A stretch of DNA of 7,429 nucleotides from Pseudomonadota bacterium (lineage in GTDB: Bacteria > Pseudomonadota > Gammaproteobacteria > Xanthomonadales > Xanthomonadaceae), in contig JAEXLY010000095.1 in the NCBI GenBank assembly GCA_023444765.1, positions 1 to 7,429 of the forward strand, given 5' to 3'. The position numbers were made by a program, and so were the translations under genes. The notes beneath the pieces were generated by a model. It saw nothing but the letters and a program-made list of their open reading frames with translations. It searched no databases and was not told the DNA's origin. Shown here piece by piece: positions 1 through 5,751 of the stretch (position 1 is its first letter; the number at the start of each line of letters is the position of its first letter).

Positions 1-980
1 ACCGCGGCCAGGCCGTCGCCCGCGCGCGCTGCGGCCAGCCCGATGCTTACCGTGACCGGCATCGCCTGCGAGGCGGCCGCGGCCGCGCGCAGCATGCGTT
101 CGCAGCGCGTCCGGGCCGGGTCGATGGCCCCCTCTAGCAGCCAGGCGAACTCCTCGCCACCGTAGCGCGCCAGCACGCCTTCGCCGTCCGCCGCCTGCGA
201 CAGCGCGCGCGCGACGGCGACCAGCACCTCGTCGCCGGCCACGTGGCCATGGGTATCGTTGACCGCCTTGAAATGGTCGATGTCCAGCAGCGCCAGGCAG
301 CACGGCCGGCCCTCGGCGAGCGCCTCCTCCAGCGCGGCCCCCAGCGCACGCCGGTTGGCTAGGCCGGTCAGCGCGTCCCGGCGGACCTGTTCGTCCAGAT
401 GGGCATTGCGCAGCGTCAGTTCCGCATTCAGGTCGCGCAACTGCGCTTCGTACCAGCCGCGTTCCCCGAGCTGGAGCTGCAGTTCCCGGGTCACCCGTCG
501 CAGTTCCATCTGCGCCGACACCTGGCGCGACAGCGCCTCGAGCGCCTGCAGCTGATAGACCGCCAGCCGTCGCGGGGTGCGATCCATCACGCACAGCACG
601 CCGACGGGCAGGCCCCCGGCATCCAGCAGCGGCGCGCCGGCGTAGAAGCGGACGCCCGGCCCGCCGGTGACCACCGGGTTGTCGCGGAAGCGTTCGTCCT
701 CGAGCGTATCGGGCACCACGAACACGCCATGTCCGAGGATGGCGTGGCCACAGAAGGACAGCTCGCGCGGCGTTTCGCTGTCGTCCAGCCCCTGTCGCGC
801 CTTGAACCATTGGCGCCCGGCATCGACCAGCGTGACCGCAGCCATCGGGACGCCGCAGATCGCCGCGGCAATGGCGACCAGATCGTCGAAGGTGGATTCC
901 GGCGCCGTATCGAGAATGGCCAGGCCGCGCAGCGCAGCCAGACGCCGTTCCTCGTTCGCAGGCATGCCGGGTGGTTGCAT
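1..980 (-). CDS. GAF-GGDEF diguanylate cyclase, C-terminus cut by window edge
   Basis: The minus strand reads open from an ATG at 980 to the window start, giving 326 codons without a stop. Residues about 12-150 form a GAF domain of the type common ahead of GGDEF domains, with the recognisable stretches ELSFCGHAIL, VRFYAGAPL and GVLCVMDR. A short helical linker follows, then a GGDEF domain from about residue 195, with RDALTGLANRR, the metal-binding LDIDHFKAVND and the active-site loop GGEEF at residues 274-278. It should condense two GTP into cyclic di-GMP, with the GAF domain sensing an unknown signal. There is no signal peptide or membrane segment, so it is cytoplasmic. The residues before GGEEF (GEGVLARY) lack the RxxD product-inhibition site. 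A GGAG ribosome site lies eight bases before the ATG, which supports this start. It diverges from the membrane cyclase at 1146. The last part of the GGDEF domain lies outside the window. Confidence 0.93.
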   Translation of the reverse strand, partial: MQPPGMPANEERRLAALRGLAILDTAPESTFDDLVAIAAAICGVPMAAVTLVDAGRQWFKARQGLDDSETPRELSFCGHAILGHGVFVVPDTLEDERFRDNPVVTGGPGVRFYAGAPLLDAGGLPVGVLCVMDRTPRRLAVYQLQALEALSRQVSAQMELRRVTRELQLQLGERGWYEAQLRDLNAELTLRNAHLDEQVRRDALTGLANRRALGAALEEALAEGRPCCLALLDIDHFKAVNDTHGHVAGDEVLVAVARALSQAADGEGVLARYGGEEFAWLLEGAIDPARTRCERMLRAAAAASQAMPVTVSIGLAAARAGDGLAA

Positions 981-1145
981 ACGTTACTTCTCCAGGGCCA
1001 GCGCGGGAGCCTACGACAGGGCGACGGGAGGCGGCGTACAGACCGGCGGCGTCCGGATCCGGCGCGCGCCGCCGTTACAGTACCGATGCGCATGGAACAT
1101 CCATGCGCGGCCGCGGTCCAAGGCGCGGTGACAGGGGGGGATGCA
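981..1145. promoter_or_regulatory. shared control region of two divergent diguanylate cyclase genes
   Basis: These 165 bases separate the start codons of the GAF-GGDEF and MASE2-GGDEF genes and must hold promoters for both. I see no good match to a sigma-70 -35 element in either direction. The only passable -10 candidate for the plus gene is TACAGT at 1076-1081, which would place transcription start near 1088, at the left edge of the inverted repeat. A second, GC-only inverted repeat (CGGCGGCG at 1044-1051, CGCCGCCG at 1067-1074) is also present but could be compositional. The upstream promoter of the minus gene was not resolved. Confidence 0.5.
1088..1108. repeat. perfect inverted repeat, 9-bp arms, 3-base spacer
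   Basis: The arms GCGCATGGA (1088-1096) and TCCATGCGC (1100-1108) are exact reverse complements around ACA. As DNA this could be a site for a dimeric regulator; as RNA it would form a hairpin in the leader of the MASE2-GGDEF transcript, about 38 bases before the GTG start. It lies between two divergent cyclase genes, so one bound protein could affect both. Dyads of this size do arise by chance in GC-rich DNA, so its function is unproven. Confidence 0.5.
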
Positions 1146-2264
1146 GTGCAGGCGGGCAAGCTCCATTGGGTGGTGTCGCTCAACCGGCGCAACAGGTCGG
1201 TGTTCTTCGCCATCGGCCTGTTCGTGCTGGGCACGCATCTTGCCTACCTGCAGGCCGGGCCGCTGATGTGGGCGCTGCTGGCGCTGCAACTGCTGGTCTA
1301 TCCGCAACTGATGTACTGGCGCGCCGCGCGCGCCGCCGACCCTTTGCGCGCGGAAATGCAGAACCTGCTGGTCGACGGCGTGCTGCTGGGCGCGTGGTGC
1401 GCGTTGTGGGGGCTGCCGCTGTGGATCAGCTTCATGCTGTTCGTCGGGGTATGCCTCAACGTCGTGATCTTCATGGGCATGCCCGGCCTGTGGAAGGGCA
1501 TGGCCGCCATGGCCGTGGGCGTCGCGCTGGTCGCGGCCTTGCACGGGATCGAGTTCCAGCCCCACACCGAACTGCACACCTCGCTGCTGTGCATCGCGCT
1601 GCTCACCGGATACCTGCTGGTCATCGCAAACGACGCGTACCGGCGCGGCATCAAGCTGCGCGACAGCCGGCGCGAACTGGGCGAGAAACTCCAGGAGATC
1701 ACCAGCCTGCAGTCGCGGTTGCAGGACAAGGCGCAGCGCGACCCGCTCACCGGCCTGCACAACCGCCGGTTCCTCGACGATGCGCTGGAGCGCGAACTGG
1801 CGGCCTGCACGGGCACGGGCGCGCCGTTGGCGCTGGTGCTGATCGATATCGACCGCTTCAAGCGCATCAACGACACCTACGGCCATCCGGCCGGCGACGA
1901 GATGATCCGGCGCCTGGCCGACCTGCTGCGCGAGCGCGTGCGCGATGCCGGGCTGATCGCCTGCCGCTACGGCGGCGAGGAGTTCCTGATGATGTTGCCG
2001 GACACTCCCGTGTCCGAGGCGATGGACATGGCCGAGGAGCTGCGCGCCACCTTCGAGTCGCTGCAGGTGGTGTCCGGCGGCCGGGTGATGCGCACCACCC
2101 TGTCGATCGGCGTGGCGGGTTGCCCGGATCACGCCCGCGACGCGCAGCCGCTGGTACTGCGCGCCGACCAGGCGCTGTACGAGGCCAAGCTGCGCGGCCG
2201 CAACCGCGTGGTGCGCGCAGGCAGCACGCCGTCCGCGGTACCGGCGCGGCTCGACCGCGCCTGA
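1146..2264 (+). CDS. membrane diguanylate cyclase, MASE2-GGDEF (DgcC/AdrA architecture)
   Basis: A 372-residue protein, almost the length of E. coli DgcC (AdrA). Residues about 10-165 form a MASE2 membrane domain with some five to six hydrophobic segments (for example 18-35 and 40-59). The segment YPQLMYWRAARAADPLRAEM aligns with the corresponding DgcC stretch, which reads WPHL, then SRAVDPL. A charged helical linker leads into the GGDEF domain: RDPLTGLHNRR, metal-binding aspartates D234 and D236 in DIDRFKRIND, and GGEEF at 276-280. It should make cyclic di-GMP at the inner membrane. The nearest RxxD lies eight, not five, residues before GGEEF, so the inhibitory I-site appears absent. I chose GTG 1146 because a run of G (1134-1140) sits five bases ahead and the length fits the family. 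An in-frame ATG at 1086 has no ribosome site and would add residues unlike MASE2. Confidence 0.92.
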   Translation: MQAGKLHWVVSLNRRNRSVFFAIGLFVLGTHLAYLQAGPLMWALLALQLLVYPQLMYWRAARAADPLRAEMQNLLVDGVLLGAWCALWGLPLWISFMLFVGVCLNVVIFMGMPGLWKGMAAMAVGVALVAALHGIEFQPHTELHTSLLCIALLTGYLLVIANDAYRRGIKLRDSRRELGEKLQEITSLQSRLQDKAQRDPLTGLHNRRFLDDALERELAACTGTGAPLALVLIDIDRFKRINDTYGHPAGDEMIRRLADLLRERVRDAGLIACRYGGEEFLMMLPDTPVSEAMDMAEELRATFESLQVVSGGRVMRTTLSIGVAGCPDHARDAQPLVLRADQALYEAKLRGRNRVVRAGSTPSAVPARLDRA

Positions 2265-2274
2265 AGCGCGCAAC

Positions 2275-3306
2275 TCACGGCACCAGCACCGCGCGCCCCT
2301 TGATCCTGCCGGCGTGCAGGCGCTCGTAGACCTCCGGCGCGTCCTCCAGCCGATGGCGCTCGACCAGCGCGTGGATGGCGCCCCGTGCCGCCAGTGCGAT
2401 CACCTCCATGAGTTCGGTGCGCGTGCCCCAGTACGGCACGCTCACCTCGCAGCCGTAGGGCGGCTGGTTGGCCGCGTAATGCAGCACGCCCCCGCCCAGG
2501 CCGATGATGCTGATGCGGCTGTCGCGGCCGGCGACGCTCGCGGCAAGGTCCACCGTGGCCTGCGCGCCGACGATGTCCAGCACCACGCGCGCTCCACGCG
2601 GGCCCGTGATCGCACGGATCTGCTCGACGGCGGCCTCGGCATCGCGCGTGTTCACCGTGTGGCGCACGCCCAGTTCGCGGGCATGCGCCAGCTTGTCCTC
2701 GTCGATGTCGCAGGCGATCACTTCGGCCGCGCAGGTGGCGTGCAGCAGTTGCACCGCCATGTGGCCCAGCCCGCCGATGCCGATCACCACCACGTGCACG
2801 TCCGGTGCCAGCACCGGCAAGGCGCGCTTGATGGCATGGTAGGGCGTGAGCGCGGCGTCGCTCAGCGGTGCGGCTTCGGCGGGGTCGAGCCCGGCCAGCG
2901 GCACGAGCAGGCGCGGCGACGGCACCAGCATGTACTCGGCCATGCCGCCATCCAGCCCAAGGCCGCCGCCGTAGGTGGGGATCGCGGCGTGGTTCTCGCA
3001 GTAGTTTTCCGCCGACCCCTGGCAGGTGCGGCAGCGCCCGCAGCCCCAGGGGCCGTACACGGCGACCGCGTCGCCCTCCTTCCAGCCGTCCACGCCGCTG
3101 CCCAGCGCGGCGATCCAGCCGGCGTTCTCGTGGCCGAGGGTGAAGGGGCCCTCGAAACCCAGGCCCTGTTCGAGGATGTGCAGGTCCGAGTGGCAGACCC
3201 CCGCTCCGCCGATCTTCAGCAGTACCTCGCCCGGACCTGGACGCGGCTCGGGCAGGTCGACGACTTCGGCCGGCTGTCCGGCGGCGATGAAGCGGACGGC
3301 TTTCAT
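2275..3306 (-). CDS. zinc-dependent NAD alcohol dehydrogenase, ADH-A-like
   Basis: A 343-residue medium-chain dehydrogenase that should interconvert alcohols and aldehydes or ketones with NAD. Catalytic zinc ligands are visible as C38 (AGVCHSD), H59 and E60 (LGHEN) and D150 (PLSDAALTPYH). The structural zinc site is C89, C92, C95 and C103 (CGRCRTCQG, then NYC). The Rossmann motif is GIGGLG at 176-181, and D200 at the end of the next strand favours NAD over NADP. The stretches YGPWGCG, LTPYHAI and PYWGTR with ELM match Rhodococcus ruber ADH-A, an enzyme for secondary alcohols, so a similar substrate range is plausible but inferred. No signal peptide: cytoplasmic. AGGAG lies just before the ATG at 3306. 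Its stop is 10 bases from the stop of the convergent cyclase gene, and it diverges from the lipoprotein gene at 3487. Confidence 0.95.
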   Translation of the reverse strand: MKAVRFIAAGQPAEVVDLPEPRPGPGEVLLKIGGAGVCHSDLHILEQGLGFEGPFTLGHENAGWIAALGSGVDGWKEGDAVAVYGPWGCGRCRTCQGSAENYCENHAAIPTYGGGLGLDGGMAEYMLVPSPRLLVPLAGLDPAEAAPLSDAALTPYHAIKRALPVLAPDVHVVVIGIGGLGHMAVQLLHATCAAEVIACDIDEDKLAHARELGVRHTVNTRDAEAAVEQIRAITGPRGARVVLDIVGAQATVDLAASVAGRDSRISIIGLGGGVLHYAANQPPYGCEVSVPYWGTRTELMEVIALAARGAIHALVERHRLEDAPEVYERLHAGRIKGRAVLVP

Positions 3307-3486
3307 GGCGGCTCCTGGCGGGAACGGAATGCCTACTATGCACCCGCCTGCGACAACGGTCCGCACACGCACGGAAAGTTGCATCGGTATCGACGCTGCG
3401 CTGCAGCGGGAGCGCGGCGGCGGCGCACGCCATACTCGCGCCGCGATCGCCGGGGTGCGCTCGCCCGACATCCACCGGAGATCCGC
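3307..3486. promoter_or_regulatory. divergent promoter region, dehydrogenase / lipoprotein hydrolase
   Basis: These 180 bases lie between two divergent start codons. Possible -10 elements are CATACT at 3431-3436 for the plus gene and CATAGT (minus strand, 3340-3335) for the dehydrogenase, leaving leaders of about 44 and 22 bases. Neither has a convincing -35 element at the right distance. I see no strong operator-like dyad beyond the 10-base palindrome CGCTGCAGCG at 3399-3408, which is not significant in this composition. Confidence 0.35.
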
Positions 3487-4803
3487 ATGAGATATCTCGC
3501 GGCCGTGCTCGGCCTGCTGCTGGCTGCCTGCCAGCCCGCTTCGAACGATAGCGCCACCAGCGCCGATCGCAGCCCCGACGCGACCGCGCACGAAGCCGGC
3601 GTCGTCGATGGCGCGCATATCGATGCGGTGCTGCGCGGGATCGTCGAGGAGGGCCGTGCCGTCGGCGTCTCTGCGCTGGTCCACGAACGGGGCCGCGAGG
3701 CGTACTTCGGCGCCTTCGGCATGGCCGACCGCGAGGCGGGCCGGCCGATGGCGCGCGACACGCTGGCGCAGGTGTATTCGATGACCAAGCCGGTCACCGG
3801 GGTGGTACTGATGTCGCTGTACGAGGAAGGCCTGTTCGAGCTCGACGAACCGCTGGCCACCTACCTGCCCGAGTACGCCGCGATGCGGGTGCACGCGGGC
3901 GAGGATGCGGACGGCGCGCCCATCCTGGTCGCGCCCGAGCGGCCGATCCTGGTGCGCGACATCCTGCGCCACACCGCGGGCTTCGCCGCGGCGTTCGAGG
4001 ACACTGCGGTGGCGAAACGCTATCGCGATGCGGACGTGGATTCGCGCGACATCAGCCTGGCCGAGATGTCGCAGCGCCTGGCGGCCGTGCCCCTGGCCTA
4101 CCAGCCCGGCACGCGCTGGCTGTACGGCATCTCGGTGGACGTGCAGGCACGGCTGGCCGAAGTGCTGGCGGGCAAGCCCTTCGCGCAGCTGGTGCGCGAA
4201 CGCGTGCTGCAGCCGCTTCGCATGGACGATACCGGCTTCCACGTGCCCGAGGACCGGCGCGGGCGCATGGCCGCGATGTACGAGTACGCCGACGGACGGT
4301 TCACCCGGCTGCCCGACGCGCCCGCGCTCGACAACGCCTACCGCCAGTGGACGATGGAGGCGCCGGGGGGATACGGCCTGGTCTCGACGCTCGACGACTA
4401 CATGCGCTTCGGCCGCATGCTGCTGGACGGCGGCAGCCTCGATGGCGCGCGCGTGCTGGAGGCCGACACCGTGCGGCTGATGGCGACCGACATGCTGCCT
4501 GCCGAAGTCACCGACCGTTCGTGGCTGCCGGGCAAGGGACAGGTGGGATTCGGGATCGATTTCGCGGTACGTCATTCGCCGCCGGCCGATGCGGAGGAGG
4601 CCTCGGGCGCCATCGGCGAGTTCTTCTGGGACGGCTACGCCAACACGCTGTTCTGGGTCGATCCGGCCAACGGGATCGTGGCGGTCCTGTTCACCCAGTC
4701 GATTCCGCCCGGAGGCACCGACCTGCACAAGCGCTTCCGCGATGCGGTCTATCGCAGCCTGCCCGACGCCTCGGCGGCCGACCGGGCGGCGGCGACACCC
4801 TAG
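3487..4803 (+). CDS. lipoprotein serine hydrolase, beta-lactamase class C / family VIII esterase fold
   Basis: A 438-residue protein starting with a lipoprotein signal: charged MR, hydrophobic LAAVLGLLL and lipobox LAAC with C15 as the lipidated residue. Glutamine at +2 predicts outer-membrane sorting. Residues 16-40 are a low-complexity tether rich in Ser, Ala and Asp. The catalytic domain follows: the SxxK nucleophile motif SMTK has S98 and K101. The second-motif tyrosine is probably Y213 in WLYGIS, where the usual YxN or YxS is altered. The third motif is replaced by WDG at 381-383, as in esterase-like members (WGG) rather than true beta-lactamases (KTG). I expect a periplasm-facing esterase, peptidase or beta-lactamase-like enzyme; the substrate cannot be read. 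GGAG sits seven bases before the ATG. It heads a possible plus-strand unit with the genes at 4901 and 5514. Confidence 0.9.
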   Translation: MRYLAAVLGLLLAACQPASNDSATSADRSPDATAHEAGVVDGAHIDAVLRGIVEEGRAVGVSALVHERGREAYFGAFGMADREAGRPMARDTLAQVYSMTKPVTGVVLMSLYEEGLFELDEPLATYLPEYAAMRVHAGEDADGAPILVAPERPILVRDILRHTAGFAAAFEDTAVAKRYRDADVDSRDISLAEMSQRLAAVPLAYQPGTRWLYGISVDVQARLAEVLAGKPFAQLVRERVLQPLRMDDTGFHVPEDRRGRMAAMYEYADGRFTRLPDAPALDNAYRQWTMEAPGGYGLVSTLDDYMRFGRMLLDGGSLDGARVLEADTVRLMATDMLPAEVTDRSWLPGKGQVGFGIDFAVRHSPPADAEEASGAIGEFFWDGYANTLFWVDPANGIVAVLFTQSIPPGGTDLHKRFRDAVYRSLPDASAADRAAATP

Positions 4804-4900
4804 CCGCGCGAGCGCCGCCGATGCGCGTTGTCGATCCGCGTTGTCGATCCACGACGCGCCGGCTCGTCGTCTGGGCGTGTCCCCGCAACCGAGGCATCGC
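4804..4900 (+). other. intergenic spacer holding a tandem repeat and a weak stem-loop
   Basis: This 97-base spacer separates the hydrolase and GFA genes. It contains the 13-bp tandem duplication listed separately, followed by a short inverted repeat, ACGACG (4851-4856) with CGTCGT (4865-4870). The stem has no following T-tract, so I do not call it a terminator. No clear promoter is visible, so the GFA gene may be read from the hydrolase promoter. Confidence 0.4.
4824..4849. repeat. perfect 13-bp tandem direct repeat, two copies
   Basis: The unit CGCGTTGTCGATC occurs twice with no gap, at 4824-4836 and 4837-4849. It lies entirely between stop and start codons. It may be a slippage duplication or a paired binding site. 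The unit length exceeds one helical turn (10.5 bp), so two bound proteins would lie on somewhat different faces, which makes slippage the simpler reading. Confidence 0.85.
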
Positions 4901-5350
4901 ATGATCCAGCCGCGTTCTGGCAGCTGCCATTGCGGCAGGGTCGCCTTCCGCTGCGAGGTCGACCTGGCGCCGTCCGGGCAGCGCTCGCCGCAGCCGCGAC
5001 CCGGCCCGTGGTACGCGTCGACCCTGCGCTGCAACTGCAGCTACTGCCGTAAGACGCGCATCTGGAAGGCGCACGTGCCGGCGGAGGCGTTCGCGCTGCG
5101 CACCGACGCGTCCGCGCTGGGCCGCTACCGTTTCGGCGAGTGCGCGATCGAGCACTGCTTCTGCCCGGAGTGCGGGGTGAACACCTTCAGCCGCGCCGAC
5201 TTCGAGGCGATGGGCGGGCCCTTCGTATGCGTCAACCTCGCCTGCCTGGACGATGCCACGCCAGCCGAGCTGGCCGCGGCGCCGGTGCGCTACGAAGACG
5301 GCGCCGGCGACGACTGGGATTCGCCGCCGGCGGTCACGTCCCATCTCTAG
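4901..5350 (+). CDS. GFA-family zinc protein (glutathione-dependent formaldehyde-activating fold)
   Basis: A 149-residue cytoplasmic protein with the full cysteine pattern of the GFA (Mss4-like) fold: GSCHCG gives C9 and C11, CNCSYCRKT gives C44, C46 and C49, and FCPECG gives C88 and C91. In the founding member, Gfa of Paracoccus, these cysteines bind a structural and a second zinc ion, and glutathione addition to formaldehyde was proposed. Most homologues have no proven reaction, so only the family is certain here. The segment between the first and second cysteine groups (residues 12-43) is longer than usual, with a proline-rich stretch around 28-36. GAGG seven bases before the ATG supports the start. 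It follows the lipoprotein hydrolase by 97 bases on the same strand, and an aldehyde-related role would fit the nearby alcohol dehydrogenase, though that is only proximity. Confidence 0.9.
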   Translation: MIQPRSGSCHCGRVAFRCEVDLAPSGQRSPQPRPGPWYASTLRCNCSYCRKTRIWKAHVPAEAFALRTDASALGRYRFGECAIEHCFCPECGVNTFSRADFEAMGGPFVCVNLACLDDATPAELAAAPVRYEDGAGDDWDSPPAVTSHL

Positions 5351-5407
5351 CCTGCTCTCGGGACGCGCCTGCGACCGCGCGCGTCGGCCGGTTCCCAGGA
5401 GAGTCCC

Positions 5408-5427
5408 GGCGCGCCGCGTGACGCGCC
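5408..5427 (+). terminator. weak hairpin after the GFA gene
   Basis: GGCGCG (5408-5413) pairs with CGCGCC (5422-5427) across an eight-base loop, followed shortly by CCGTTT. The three-T tail is poor for an intrinsic terminator and the stem is GC-only, so it could be chance. It sits 57 bases after the GFA stop and 86 before the next start. Confidence 0.25.
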
Positions 5428-5513
5428 CCGTTTAACGCCCGGGCGGTGCTTTCTTCACGGGATTCTTCCGGTACGGCGCTAGCGTGGGGCTCCCGCCGCA
5501 TGGAGGACCGTGG

Positions 5514-5726
5514 ATGACGCATTCGCTCTACGCCCAGGACGAGGCCGGCAACCGCCACAAGGTGATCCAGCGCCTGGAGGCACCTGAAGGGGACAAGGAC
5601 GCGCCCGACCACGGCGGGGCCCGCTTCGTGTACACGCTCTCCGACGGTACGCCGGTGCGGCGGGTGGACAACGACACGTTCCAGATCGTCAGCACCGGCG
5701 CGTACATCACGGCCGTGCAGGAATGA
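5514..5726 (+). CDS. small protein of unknown function, 70 residues
   Basis: A short reading frame with good coding signs: GGAGG lies seven bases before the ATG at 5514 and third codon positions are strongly G/C. The protein has no cysteine, signal peptide or hydrophobic segment, and is polar with many acidic residues, so it is likely a soluble cytoplasmic protein. Its C-terminal half, SDGTPVRRVDNDTFQIVSTG, resembles a pattern I associate with small uncharacterised proteins of xanthomonads; I cannot confirm this without a search. An in-frame ATG at 5484 would add ten residues but lacks a comparable ribosome site. Its stop is 24 bases from the convergent cysB stop, with a hairpin between. No function is proposed. 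Confidence 0.75.
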   Translation: MTHSLYAQDEAGNRHKVIQRLEAPEGDKDAPDHGGARFVYTLSDGTPVRRVDNDTFQIVSTGAYITAVQE

Positions 5727-5732
5727 CCCGCC

Positions 5733-5751
5733 GGCGGCGCACGGCGCCGCC
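5733..5751. terminator. GC hairpin between convergent genes, possible bidirectional terminator
   Basis: GGCGGCGC (5733-5740) and GCGCCGCC (5744-5751) form a perfect 8-bp stem around the loop ACG. It sits between the small-protein stop (5724-5726) and the cysB stop (5751-5753), overlapping the latter by one base. There is no T-tract on either strand, so it may slow or end transcription from both sides only with help (for example Rho) or protect the 3' ends. Confidence 0.45.

Noticed and set aside
1044..1074. Inverted repeat CGGCGGCG / CGCCGCCG with a 15-base loop
   Set aside because: GC-only arms with a long loop are expected by chance in this composition.
399..1145. Upstream extension of the MASE2-GGDEF frame, antisense to the GAF-GGDEF gene
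   Set aside because: The opposite strand encodes a clear GAF-GGDEF protein here, and starting at GTG 1146 gives the family length with a ribosome site.
1011..2273. 420-residue minus-strand open frame opposite the MASE2-GGDEF gene
   Set aside because: It is rich in His, Gln, Ala and Arg with no domain; it mirrors the codon pattern of the real gene.
3443..3450. GCGATCGC octamer palindrome upstream of the hydrolase gene
   Set aside because: A single short GC-rich palindrome; no second copy nearby and no functional context.
2314..3486. Upstream extension of the lipoprotein hydrolase frame, antisense to the dehydrogenase
   Set aside because: The ATG at 3487 has a ribosome site and a complete lipoprotein signal peptide; the extension would bury that signal and resembles no protein family.
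2275..5034. 919-residue open frame on the minus strand running from inside the GFA gene through to the dehydrogenase stop
   Set aside because: Only the last 343 residues (from 3306) are the real dehydrogenase. The upstream part is antisense to the hydrolase and GFA genes and reads as low-complexity Arg/His/Gln/Ala sequence, the usual shadow in GC-rich DNA.
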